Position numbers and translations under genes: made by a program. This document shows positions 11,383-21,699 of a stretch of 50,000 nt of DNA, piece after piece (position 1 is the stretch's first letter; each line of letters starts with the position of its first letter). This stretch comes from Cristatella mucedo (taxonomy: Eukaryota; Bryozoa; Phylactolaemata; Cristatellidae), in assembly GCA_009760855.2 (NCBI GenBank), contig WPIO01000175.1:140001-190000 (forward strand). Reading direction: 5' to 3'. The notes under the pieces were generated by a model. It was not told where the DNA came from. It worked only from the letters and a program-made list of their open reading frames with translations, and did not search any database.

Positions 11383-11474
<92 letters not shown>
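11383..11474. repeat. Compound (TA)n(GA)n microsatellite
   Basis: About 40 bp of TA dinucleotides pass directly into about 52 bp of AG dinucleotides. It lies just beyond the 5' break of the LINE-B copy. Repeat-encoded frames here are not genes. Confidence 0.95.
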
Positions 11475-11478
<4 letters not shown>

Positions 11479-12205
11479 GGCATATAAATGTGTACACACC
11501 CCATTTCTTTCTTCTACTTACTGCTTTCCCTCTCCTTTCTTCTATGTACTGCCTCCTGTCTACTCTTTCCTCGCTAGCAGGCATCCCAACTGCCTGCCAA
11601 AGCTAAGATTCCCTCACCTAACACCGAGCCAGGCAAATCATTGCTTATTTATCTTGTGGAGCACTAGGATATCCCCATTTGAAAATCAGTTTTCCAGTTA
11701 AATTTTGCCAATCTCATGGAGGCCTGAAAAAAATTTTTCACTCACAAGTGAGAAACATATTGCGTCTTGTCAGCCGATTCCCGGATTCGTAGCCTGGGCT
11801 AGCCAGATGCCCGTTAAGTACTACCATACAACGGATGAAATTACTATTACGGACCAAGCCACAAATTAATCTAGAGACTCGTGCGACATTCAAGCAAAAC
11901 TCGAGTTTTAATTACCAAAATCAACTCCCATCGCATCAACAGACCTGTAGTGACTCAATCGGAAATTATTTCTTTCAAAATCAATACGGAATCAATAAGC
12001 CGCTACATGCCAAGCTGAACTCAACTCCGTGACAGCCTTCTGGGCCGAGATCGGCGATGACTAATCTGCTGTAAGTCTATGCTTCGCCTCGAGCGTTTGA
12101 AATGGCTGTGAAATGCGATCGACTTTGAGACATGCAGTAAAATGCATGTTGAATGTCCACTGGCTGTGATGGCGAAACCTGTGACCGTGAAAAAGCCCGT
12201 TGGTC
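11475..12205. other. Unassigned stretch
   Basis: No recognised gene, RNA or repeat family between the microsatellite and the polypyrimidine tract. Confidence 0.45.
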
Positions 12206-12305
12206 ATCTCCCCTTTCTCTCCACTCTCTCACTCCACACTCTTATCCCACACTCTTTCTCCACTCTCTCTCTCTCTCTCTCCACACTCTTATCCCACACT
12301 CTTTC

Positions 12306-12384
<79 letters not shown>

Positions 12385-12457
12385 CACTCTTTTTCTCTCT
12401 ACTCACTCTTTATTTCAATCTCTCCCTCCACTTTTGTCTCTCTACTCTCTCTCTCCA

Positions 12458-12545
<88 letters not shown>

Positions 12546-12833
12546 ATCTATCTCTTTCTTCTTCTCTTTGCTCTCTCACCTCCTCTCTCTCTCACTCCTC
12601 TCACTCCCTCTCCCTCTCTCTCCCTCTCTATCTTCACTCTCCCTCTTTCTCTTCCTCTCTCTCTCTCTCTCTCTTCACTCTCTCTCACTCTCTTCACTTT
12701 CCTCACTCTCTCTCTCTCTCTCTCTCTCTCTTCAATCTGGCTCCACTCTCTCTCTCTCTCTCGCTCTCTACTCTTACTCTCTTTCCACTCTCTCTTTCTC
12801 TCTACTCTCTCTCTCTCGCTCCACCGACTAGCG
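12206..12833. repeat. Long polypyrimidine tract, expanded (CT)n end of element X
   Basis: More than 600 bp in which the plus strand is almost only C and T. It has two long uninterrupted blocks (12310-12385 and 12458-12541) separated by CT runs with scattered A and occasional G. The same (CT)n adjoins the homologous end of the second copy of element X, at 33290-33346 on the other strand, where it is only about 55 bp. The tract has therefore expanded here. The 150-290 codon frames across it are low-complexity artefacts. Confidence 0.95.
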
Positions 12834-14396
12834 GACGCTCCAATACACCGATCCATGCGGCGAACACTTCGGATCGGACTTACTTGGGGGATGAGCGATC
12901 GTGTGTATTGCGTAAATGCAGCTCCAGCTGCGGCCAATCTCGTGGAGTCTCTCAGATACAGAAGCACGAACGTAACCGGTAAAAGGGATGCAGTCTTTAT
13001 ACCGCTCAAATCGTACGTGTGTATATATATACTTTGATGTGTATAAGATCTCTAGAAACAACCGTAAGTCGGAGGATACCGCTGAGTCTGGAAAATCCCT
13101 AGTCGTGGAAAACCCTGATTCTATTACAAAAATCAGGAGCCTGGAACAACCCCTAAATTAGTGGCACGATGCCAAGCTTTGCCAATTCCCTCAACCTGAG
13201 CCGAAGGTCAGGCATTCGCGTAAATCAGAAAGCAGCAGGAGCAGGTGCATGCTAAATATTTCAATTACTAGCAACCAATCAAATACTCTGGAAACTGATT
13301 CCGGCGGTAACAGGTGCCCTGATTACACTCACTTAGGGTAGAGCGATGGCATTTCCGACGGATGGGGCCAATAAGCAAGATGTCTTTACTCAGTGCATCT
13401 CGAGCTAAGCCGTGCTAGATTCAGTGCATGATTCTAGCCAGGTGCACTGAAACGATGAATTGCTAAGCCCCTAGACTGTGCATTAAAATACATAAATATA
13501 TTAAATATATATATATATTCGTATATGAATATAAAAGTTCATTACTAGTAGATTTTTTAATTATACGTGCTACGGATCAGTTATGCGATGCTGCATAGCC
13601 AAGGCAGCATAAAATGTGCTTACGAAGTCAGTTGAGCTCTAGGCGTTGCCATAACCCAGTTGAGCTGATTTGAGCTCAAGGCTTTGATCTGTATGAGAGT
13701 TTTTCCATGTCACGACCGTCGTTAAACGCCCGTAATCCTTCATTGCACTCAGATGAACTTATCTGGATACACTCATATATATTATTTGTTGCTGCCGAGT
13801 TTCGCTAGGCTGCACACGTATCAGCAAGTGCTTGTGCTGCGCCTACCAGTCGCTCGCCACGCCCATTGCTCGGAGCTCCACGTTTATTCGTCGCGCGTCC
13901 GCTACAACTCGCTCCGCCACCTAGCTCTGTCCGGATGTGGAACCCGCTGCGCGCGCTTCTAAAAGTAGTATTAGTTGGCTCACTAGCGTCTTCTAATCTT
14001 CATCTGAGCCGTTATCTAAGCATTATGCTTGCGTTTTTTCTAGTACTCTCATTTGAGCGTAATACCCTGCTTAAAGTCACCTCGTAGATAGCGAATGTTT
14101 TGCAGCGAGCGGCACGTTTAGTGTTCTACCGAAAAGACTTATAAGTGATTGTTTCACCTTCATTACTAGCTCGCGAATATTCAGAGAATTTCTGAGCTGC
14201 ATCGCAATGCAGGTCCAAGTGTCCGCAGCCCTAGTGCTAAGCCCATGCTAGCTAATCGATTCCAGCCTACTGTCGGGTGAGGACTCCAACCTACGGGCTG
14301 GTCGTCAACTGCTATAATCGTGCCTTTAGTTCGTTTCTTCTTTTGACCTTGTCCTAAGTGCAGCATTCACTGAGCTTTGACAGAACAAAGCTCTTC
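12834..14396 (+). mobile_element. Element X copy 1, left part
   Basis: A long non-coding repeat found by self-comparison. 12834-13445 matches the reverse complement of 32690-33290. 13678-13752 matches 32488-32562 reversed. 13755-14390 matches 31685-32330 reversed. Shared words include ctagccaggtgcactga, caaggctttgatctgtatga, gctgccgagtttcgctaggc and agcattatgcttgcgttttt. The segment 13850-13960 is rich in CpG. No frame or terminal inverted repeat explains it. A LINE-B insertion interrupts it at 14397, and it resumes at 15823. Confidence 0.82.
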
Positions 14397-15822
14397 ATAT
14401 CGAAACATTTCAATCAGGATTCAAGAGGCAGCACTCTACTGAAACTGCTCTCCTCCGTGTTAACGATGACATTCTACGTGGCAACTACGACGGGAATGTC
14501 ACTGCCCTAGCTCTGCTAGATCTGTCTGCTGCCTTCGCCACCATTGATCATGATGTTCTGCTTGAACGATTGAGAACGACGATCGGTCTGGCAGACGAAG
14601 CGCTGGTGTACTGGTTTAAATCGTACTTGCCTGATCGTGTTCAATCCGTGTCGTGTGGGGGTCAGGTCTCACCTACGAGACCAGTCACCTGTGGAGTCCC
14701 TCAAGGGTCGGTACTCGGTCCCTTGCTGTTCTCCGTTTATACACAACTTCTTGGAAAAGTGATTAAGGCCCATGAAATAGGATATCACTTCTATGCTGAC
14801 GATACTCAGCTGTATTTGTCATTCAAATCGTTGGAACATGCTGCAGCAACTGATAAACTGAATGCTTGCCTCGCCGATATTCGATCCCGGATGTCGGAAA
14901 CTTCCTGAAATTAAATGACGATAGAACCGAACTACTGCTCATAGGACAACCTAAGCCCGTGGCTTCATTAAAGGGCTTTGCTCTTCTAATAGGTGATGCT
15001 GCTGTGCGACCATCACCACGTGCTCGAAATCTAGGTGTCGACTGCGACAACTGCCTCAATTTTAAAAGCTTCATTAAGAAGACTGCTTCTAAAGCTAGCC
15101 ATCACGTCCGATCCCTATCCAAGATTAGGAGCTGTCTTCCACAGAGGCTTGCGAAAAATTTAACTAGCTCCTTTGTTCTGTCTCGGCTTAGTTATTGCAA
15201 TTCCCTATTGGCTGGGCTACCAAAAAAAGCAACCACGCCACTGCAGCTGACTCGGAATATCTAAGTCCGATAGGTTTGAGCACCTGTCTCCTTTGCAATA
15301 AGAGCTAGATTGGCGGTGGTTGACCAACAGATTCAGAGCAAGATTCTTACGCTGACCCAGAAGGCCCGCCACGGCTTGGCTCCTTCGTACCTAGCTGAAC
15401 TGCTGCATCGGTTTCATCCTGTTGGCGCCCTCAGGTCCTGTGTGGACAATAAATTAACTGTTTCATTCCTCCGTTTTAAGACCGTTGGCGACAGAAGCTT
15501 TAGCTCTGCAGGTCCTAGACTGTGTAACTCGGCTCCACAATTCTGACGCAACGACAACTACTTTACTACAGCCGACTATGGCTCATTCTTTTCAGTGGTC
15601 CTGAGCTGCTACTTTTATGCTACTCCTTACCTCAACTGCTCTCCTGACTTTGCTATGCTTCCCACTTTCTCCATGTTGCGTGAGACGAAGTCTGCTGGCT
15701 ACCGAATGCATAATGAAAGCCGCTTAGGCTGTGAGTGAGCTATACAAAACTCTCCTGCGCAACACCCATTTGGTCTTTATGACTTTGTGGAGTTACAGAC
15801 GGAGATACATTACATTACATTC
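14397..15822 (+). mobile_element. LINE-B, best-preserved RT copy, inserted in element X
   Basis: An L2-like LINE lacking its endonuclease. The RT opens at the truncation point and runs in one frame to 14908: FQSGFKRQHSTETALLRV, LLDLSAAFATIDHDVLLERL, TCGVPQGSVLGPLLF, and YHFYADDTQLYLSF with intact YADD at 14792-14803. A frameshift moves the next part to frame 14866-15264 (LKLNDDRTELLLIGQPKP; SYCNSLLAGLPKKATTP). A stop and shift lead to 15310-15546 (LTQKARHGLAPSYLAELLHR to CNSAPQF). The 3' UTR ends in an ATTAC-type tail at 15808-15822. Copy 2 of element X shows the unoccupied site. Confidence 0.9.
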
Positions 15823-15998
15823 ATGGTGAGGCTCCTGTTCAGTGTCTTTCTTTTGTAAACTTTGTCGTTTGATAGTGATGCTTTTTTGAAAGCGTCATCA
15901 ATTGATGCACTCTTAAAAACGCCTATAGACTTAGGTCATAGTCATAGGTCAGACGGCACTTCGTTCAGCACTCTGAAGGCAAGCGCTGTGAGAGATGT
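15823..15998 (+). mobile_element. Element X copy 1, right part
   Basis: Directly after the LINE-B tail the sequence (catggtgaggctcctgttca; gcgtcatcaattgatgcact; gttcagcactctgaaggc) matches the reverse complement of 31500-31675. In that copy it is contiguous with the part lying left of the LINE-B here. Homology fades at about 15998. Confidence 0.82.
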
Positions 15999-17045
15999 TT
16001 TTTTAGAATTTCCGCACCGGGACACCGAGTAGCAGTTGTCCGCTCCTGGCTTTCCTCACGATGCTACCTGCGCACGACGAGAAGTACGCTTGCTTCGCTC
16101 CTCGGACGTCGCTCTGTGCAAACTCACCGGTCCATGCTTGCTACTTACTTTTATCGGGTTTATACGGAAAATAGTCTCCATACTTGGAAAAACATGAGCA
16201 GTTTTAACTTGGCATTGGAAGGCGGGCCAGTGCACTCCGCTAACCTGGCTCGTGAGCTGTCTGTCGAGCTTAGAGCTCTTTGATAGTACGGCGCCATGTG
16301 TATAGGAACAGAAAAACTAATAATAATGGTTTAAAAATTAATGAGTTTAATAGTTTTCTTATAAGGCGAAACTAAATCTAATTGTATGAAATTCCTCTGC
16401 CGGCGGCGCTTATTAAATCAACGCCGTGAGGCGCGTACCAAACACGCAGGAATGCAGACCATTTTTAAATCCACGCTTACAGTGTCATAAGCCCCCAAGT
16501 AAAGAGTCCCGGTTAGATTCCATTTAACATGTTCGTTAATTAAAAAACACAGGTATAGAATGGCCTGTTTAATTTTTAACAGTGAGAATGTATAGTGTAT
16601 CTCCGTATGTAAAGCACCAAGCTATTTACTCCTTTTGACAGGGCCCTAAATATTTCTGTACCATCATCGTATTACTGTGAGCCTGCAAAACCGTAGAAGC
16701 CGATAGACTCTGTACCTGTGAATCCAGATAATGCTCACTCGCAAAACCTCGGATAAGTTCGAAATGTTACGCGAGGTCTTGTGGACTGATGCAACTTCTC
16801 GATTAAACTCAGGTAGACCGTCAGAGCTCCGCTAGCTGCCCCTCAGTTCGTATGGTCTCACCTGCTCGAGTAAATACATTAATAGTAATAATATTAATAA
16901 TTATAATATCTGCTCGAGTCGATCTGTTCACTTGATTATCAGAGAACTGGCTTTTGAACTGAACTTTGAACTTTGAGCTTTGTAATGGTGTGATTTAAAT
17001 CATCCCATCGATTCCTTTGACGTCGCGGAACATGGATAACGATCG
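15999..17045. other. Unassigned stretch
   Basis: About 1 kb with no recognised gene. It includes a small CG-rich patch near 16400-16440 and the small insertion-like structure at 16862-16919 listed separately. Confidence 0.4.
16862..16919. repeat. 10-bp direct repeats flanking an ATT-rich 38-mer
   Basis: ctgctcgagt occurs at 16862-16871 and again at 16910-16919. It encloses 38 bp made of TAA/ATT-like repeats. This looks like a target-site duplication around a tail-only LINE-A insertion. Confidence 0.5.
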
Positions 17046-17297
17046 ACATCATCAATTGATGCACCCTTAAAATACTTATAGATTTGAATGGTCATGTGGC
17101 TTTTTTCAGCACTCTGAAGGCAAGCTCTCTGAAAGAGATGTCAGCTGACTATTTCTCATTCACCAATAGATCAATATAATATCAATAGTATCAATAGAAT
17201 CAAAGGAACTGCACTTCGATTGTGCGCCGCGTGCGAATGGCACCACGAAAAAATAATAGTCATGTTTTGTTATAGTGCAATAGGAGAACTTAATCTC
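17046..17297 (+). mobile_element. Element X copy 4 (end fragment) with SINE-1-like tail
   Basis: catcatcaattgatgcaccc, gtcagctgactatttctcat and cttcgattgtgc match the end of element X in copy 2 (reverse complement of 31395-31595). The last 30 bp (gttatagtgcaataggagaa, then cttaatctc) reads as the reverse of the SINE-1/LINE-A tail. Copy 2 has the same tail-like block at the same edge. Confidence 0.7.
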
Positions 17298-17587
17298 TGT
17301 CCGGATGCTCCACATAATAATAATATTAATAATGCACTTGATCAAGCGCCCTCAGAGAACTCAATTTCTCTCTCTCTCTCTAGGCGCTTTACATTTGCTG
17401 CAAAGGGAAACGCGATTGAATCGTGAGTAATATCATGCTTGATAAACGTGAATAACATAGTTAGGGGTGACATGCATGGGGTCAGCATGCTAATGTGCTT
17501 AGTGGCAGCATTCACAGTGTCAGCACGCATAAGCACATGAAGGACGAATCACAGGGATCCACTGAATGCTGTCCTATATAGGTGCGT

Positions 17588-18670
17588 TTAAGTTCTTTTA
17601 AATGTGGTCAAGTCAGGGGATGTTCTGACGGAAGTCGGGAGGGAGTTCCAGGCTTTGGGAGCATACGAACTAAATGCACGGTCTCCAAAGGATTTGAGGT
17701 TTGTACAACGTATTGGTAAAAGTTTGGATTTTGAGATGCGGGTGGTACGATGCTTGGCCTGGTGGGGGAGTAAATCTGAGAGATAGTCTGGAGCCAACGA
17801 ATGAAGGGACCTAAAAGTGACCAAAAAGGCCTTGAATTCGATCCGTTGCTTGACTAGGAGCCAGTGCAGGTCAGCGAGAAGTGATGTGATGTGGTATCTG
17901 CGACATTCACGACAGACAAGCCTAGCTGCGGAGTTTTTCGCCAGCTGTAATTGCCTGATTGCACGTGCCGGTAGGCAAGAGCTATGAGTTACAGAACTCA
18001 AGACGGGATGTTACAAATGCATGGGCCAACTTGGACGGGGTATCCTTATCTAAACAAGCCCGAATTTTAGCAATGCTGTGCAGCTGAAAGTAGGCAGACT
18101 TGACTTTGTAGCTGATGTGGTCGTCGAACAAGAGGTCGCTTTGGAACATGACACCTAATTTTCGAGCTGATTCAACTAGAGATATGCTGGCAGAGCCAAT
18201 TTTGAGCGTCAGCCGTTCTAATTTCTTAATCACGCTGGGTTTGCCAATAAGTAGTAAGTGAGTTTTATCATCCTTTAGTTTTAGCAAATTTGCTGCTATC
18301 CATGTGCTGATGTCATCAATGCATGCAGCAAGTGAGTTGAGAGAATTTGAGGTGTTCGAAGGCTGGGAAGGATCAAAAAAGGTACAACTGAGTGTCATCC
18401 GCATAGAAGTGAAAGCCTAGATTGTGCTTGGCAATCACATCAGCAGGAGGGAGAGTATAAACCGTGAAAAGAACCGGACCTAGCACGGAGCCCTGAGGTA
18501 CTCCATATTTCAGAGGTACTTCAGATGATCTTTGTCCATTCACGTCAATACTCTGGAGTCTCCCACTGAGATAGGACCAGAACCACGGCAGAGCAGTGCT
18601 ACTGATGCCCAGGCGAGATGAGAGACGCTCTAGAAGAACTTTGTGATCGATGGTGTCAAAAGCTGCCTAA
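17588..18670 (-). pseudogene. LINE-A reverse transcriptase and C-terminal domain, broken
   Basis: Reverse transcriptase of an L2-clade non-LTR element. Right to left: AAFDTIDHKVLLERLSSRL preceded by an in-frame stop where a serine codon is expected; FWSYLSGRLQSIDVNGQRSS; YGVPQGSVLGPVLF; FHFYADDTQLYLF with the catalytic YADD at 18394-18405. A frameshift follows, then frame 17982-18404 (AACIDDISTWIAANLLKLKD; LKIGSASISLVESARKLGV; FVTSRLEFCNS). A second shift leads to frame 17588-18001 (LQLAKNSAARLVCRECRR; LADLHWLLVKQRIEFKAFL; SYAPKAWNSLPTSVRTSPDL). The catalytic residues survive although the frame does not. Confidence 0.88.
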
Positions 18671-18939
18671 AGATCGAGCAAAACAAGCAGAGACACTCTA
18701 CCCATGTCTGCATTCCTAAGTAGGTCGTTGTATACCCTAATCAATGCTGACTCTGTGGAGTGATTATCGCTAAATCCAGACTGGAACTTACTGGCAAGGT
18801 TTGAAGTTTTCGAAATATGAGTTCAGCTGGTCCGCAACAACCCGTTCCCGTGTCTTTGACAGAAATGGTAAAAGGAAGACTGGGCGGTAGTTGCTAAAGT
18901 TTTCTTGGTCAAGTGTCGCTTTCTTGAGAAGTGGCCTGA

Positions 18940-19410
18940 CTACGGCTTTTTTAAAGGCGCTGCGACATGACCTGAGGCTAATGACATATTAATGATGTTA
19001 GTTATGCATTGCAGCAGCAGATCAATGCAACGTAGGAGCAGGACCATGGGAATGGAGTCCAAGGGACTTGTCTTCTCTGATTGCGATATGAGCTTCAAAA
19101 CGAGATCAATAGTAACCTGCCCAAATGAAGACATTGAGGTACAGCCAGGAATTGGGGAACAGCATTCTTGGGGGGATGTTGTCATCGCACGGATGGACTT
19201 CCTGATCTAGTCTTTCTTCTGCACAAAGAATCAAGAAAAGCGATCGGCTAGATCATCACAAGGATCATCAGGTAAGGAGCTAATCTGGGAGCGGTTGAGG
19301 AGATGGTTGATCGTCGACATCAGCATTTTCGGATTGTGTATCTGTGTTTCAACAGTGGTTTTATAGAAGCTAGATTTGGGCTTCGCTAGGATCAATTGGT
19401 ACGACCTACA
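18940..19410 (-). pseudogene. LINE-A endonuclease-RT linker, broken
   Basis: The linker joins the two enzymatic domains and is split by frameshifts. The recognisable part is frame 18940-19185 (LKLISQSEKTSPLDSIPMVL; LLQCITNIINMSLASGHV). It matches the plus-strand copies at 24089-24290 and 43200-43378 (PSALLLRCIDL-type blocks). The family's LKKP motif ends the open part. Confidence 0.8.
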
Positions 19411-20340
19411 CTAGTCTTCATAAGCCTCTCGATGGACAGTCAGTCCAGATCTGGTGTGTGCTTTTTCAAGCTTGGGCTTAGTAGACCTGGCTAGCTTAAT
19501 GTCTGTGGTAAACCATAGGTCGTCTGGGCGAGGGTGCACAGTGCGCTTAGTCTGAGCAGCAAACTCGTCAAGTGTGTCAGCTAGTGTCGGGTTGGAGCTA
19601 TCCAAGAATGATGACAGATCGGAGGGAGGACTGAGCAGCAGAGGCGAAGCAGATGTTCTCGCACGGACAGCATCGATGTCAAGGGTCTTGAGGTTTCGCG
19701 ATTCGCAGGTTATTTTAAAGGCGGAGATGGGCACACACTGTAGATTGAATGAGATCTGCATGTGGTCAGATAAGCAGGATTTGGTAATAATTGGTGATGA
19801 CAAAGTGCACTTGCATGAGAAAATCTGGACGACTGTGTTACCCTTGACGTGATTAAGGCTATGCATATGAGCCACAAGACACAGCGAGTCAGTCAATGGA
19901 CGAAATTCAGGGCTGAAGGCGTAAGATAAGTTCTCAAACTGAACGTTGAAACCTACCATAACGAGGAAGGATCGATTTCTTGCACACAGAATCAAAACGA
20001 GATCGGAGGAATCTGAGATGAAGGAGGATTTGGTACCTGGTGGGCGATAGACTACTGCCACTATCGGTAGCTTGTTTTCTGGTGAGACCAAGACAATTGA
20101 TTCAAAAGACTGCTCCAAAGGTACTGTAAATGGCTTGAAGTTGAATTTCGAGCACACGATAACAGAAACTCCACCTCTAGATTTGATTGATGTATGGGTG
20201 TGAAGGAATGAGAAACCAGCGGTAGTTGTGTCTTTAATTGTTGGGCAGTTTACCGATTTTAGCCAAGTTTCAGTTAGGGCGAGCAGGTCGATACCATTTT
20301 TGGAAATAAGATCGCTTATTACCAGAGGTTTATTGCACAT
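19411..20340 (-). pseudogene. LINE-A APE-type endonuclease domain, mostly open
   Basis: A 309-codon open frame, the longest non-repetitive one in the window. Family landmarks in order: GIDLLALTETWLKS near the start (the glutamate of the TETWL motif is a metal-binding position in APE-like endonucleases), YRPPGTKSS, a position where GDFN is usual but here reads VGFN (aspartate lost), and CLSDHMQISF with the final SDH motif intact. It ends in a linker (DLWFTTDIKLARSTKPKLEK) typical of L2/CR1-type elements. The frame upstream is continuous to about 20420 (NACLCNPRSMCNKPLV). Loss of the central aspartate suggests an inactive enzyme. Confidence 0.87.
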
Positions 20341-20430
20341 TGAGCGAGGATTGCAAAGGCAAGCGTTACGTCTGCCCGATGGAGTTATAACAGGCCTGAT
20401 GACAACTTAGTTAGAGAAATTCACATGCGA

Positions 20431-20924
20431 GACATGAGAGGCGTGCAGGTGAGCGTGCTGAGCGGTTCGAGACAATGCTAGGAATGCCAAACGAACGGGT
20501 AATCAGATCGGGGGGTCTGAGCTGCCGGTTTCGGACACCGTGGCGGCTCCAGGGTACTTTTCTTTTGTTAATGCATAGTTCACAAATCTTAGCAACAGCA
20601 TTTATATGTAGGAATGCATTTGATCTACGATGACGAAGCGATAGCAGCTACTGACAATCATTACTAACATGCACGTTACTAGCCGCCGGCGTAGCTAAGG
20701 CAGCCGCCGGCGTGAGAGACCCAGCAGCCCGAAGGGATGAGCGTTTAAATATCCATTGGCAAGTAATTTCTTACTCGCTACGGTCAAATAACGATCAGAA
20801 TAACTGTAAACAGGTCTTAGCTGTATCGTTTCCGAATACGATGTTCGCAAGAACTTCGGTTTTCGGAAAAATTCTGCAACGAACACGAACTCACGTTGGA
20901 GTGCTCTATGTCAGGAGGCGAAAT
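20431..20924. other. Unassigned; possible LINE-A 5' UTR
   Basis: No motif is recognisable. A 12-bp word (agccgccggcgt) occurs twice, near 20682 and 20703. If the LINE-A copy is longer than its coding similarity, its 5' UTR would lie here. Confidence 0.35.
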
Positions 20925-21078
20925 TTATGTGCCGAAGAGCTTGAACCTACGACCTGGGTCATAAAAGCGAGCTTCTTACCTCCTAAGCCAAACCCGAACA
21001 GCGTCGCCTGAAATGACGACCAATGCAAGGGCAATTATTTTGCAAGTGAAAGCACACACACGGAAACTGTCTCTTTGA
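20925..21078 (-). mobile_element. SINE-2 copy
   Basis: Reverse complement of the 30868-31044 copy. Shared words (as read on plus here) are cttgaacctacgacctgggt, cataaaagcgagcttcttac and cgtcgcctgaaatgacgacc. The family has about 70 bp of conserved non-tRNA sequence before the tRNA-like part, which is unusual for a simple tRNA SINE. Confidence 0.75.
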
Positions 21079-21080
21079 CA

Positions 21081-21165
21081 GTAATAATATTATTATAATA
21101 ATGCACTTGATAAAGCACCCTCAGATGACTCAATGCCTTTCTAGGCGCTTTCATTTGCAGTACTA
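21081..21165 (-). mobile_element. LINE-A tail copy, very short
   Basis: The ATT-type tail (taataatattattataataa), then the hairpin (gataaagcaccctcagatga ... ctaggcgctttcatttgcag) in antisense. Homology ends after about 85 bp. Confidence 0.8.
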
Positions 21166-21241
21166 ATCTTATAATCATGCTAGCAAGTTTGCCGAGCTTC
21201 AGATATCCGTGCACGCAATGTGTGCAGATCGCTACATACAA

Positions 21242-21672
21242 TTATAATAATAATATTGATGCTAACAATAATACAGTTGATATACCACCCTCAGGGAACT
21301 CGATCTTATTCCATTTGCTGCAAAAGAAGCACTGTCAAGTAGTTAGTGGTGATATATTCACCAAACAACAAGAATAACATGGTTAGGGTGACGTGCATAT
21401 TGTCAGCATGCAAGTATGATTAGAGGCGGCATGCACGAAGTGATGACAGGCATAAGATGCACAATTCAAAAAGGTGATGTCAGCCATCAACCATCTCCTA
21501 ACCCTCTTCCGTTAGCTCCTTACCCAGTGATCCCTGTGATGATTTAGCTCATCGCTTCTCTAGCTTCTTTGTTAACAAGATTGCCAAGATCAGGGAGTCC
21601 ATCCCAACAATGACAGCCCCCCCCCCGGAATCCTGTCCCTCAATTCTGAGCAGCACCTCAATGTCTATATTC
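21242..21672 (-). mobile_element. LINE-A copy with inverted 5' segment
   Basis: 21242-21452 is the antisense 3' end (tail, decayed hairpin, 3' UTR). At about 21453 the orientation flips: 21453-21672 is plus-strand linker sequence (catcaaccatctcctaaccc; tgatttagctcatcgcttct; aagatcagggagtccatccc), matching 42985-43180. The 5'-most base of the inverted piece sits at the junction, the order expected from twin priming. It includes a run of C at about 21620. Confidence 0.8.
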
Positions 21673-21699
21673 AAGAATACACAAGGGGCCTGCATTGCG

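Larger units (their letters stand above)
17299..20430 (-). mobile_element. LINE-A, longest copy (endonuclease plus RT)
   Basis: It covers, on the minus strand, an APE-type endonuclease, a linker, RT with YADD, the C-terminal region, 3' UTR, hairpin and an ATT tail at 17299-17335. This is the reference from which other LINE-A fragments were assigned. The 5' end is uncertain: coding similarity runs to about 20420, and anything beyond would be 5' UTR. Its hairpin contains a small CT expansion (17370-17382). Frameshifts near 18380 and a stop in the LLDL-AAFDTID motif show it is inactive. Confidence 0.9.

Noticed and set aside
12142-13037. Open frames of 150-294 codons rich in Ser/Leu (plus) or Arg/Glu (minus)
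   Set aside because: They are generated by the CT/GA dinucleotide tract in all frames; there is no non-repetitive coding content.
13866-14087. Conserved small ORFs in element X (also 14181-14366 and 31700-31942)
   Set aside because: Similarity between the copies is at nucleotide level across the whole unit, including non-coding parts, and the frames have different ends; there is no sign of selection on protein.
16590-16625. Antisense LINE-B tail (gtgtatctccgtatgtaaag)
   Set aside because: Only about 20 bp resemble LINE-B, with no extension into the 3' UTR; too weak to list.
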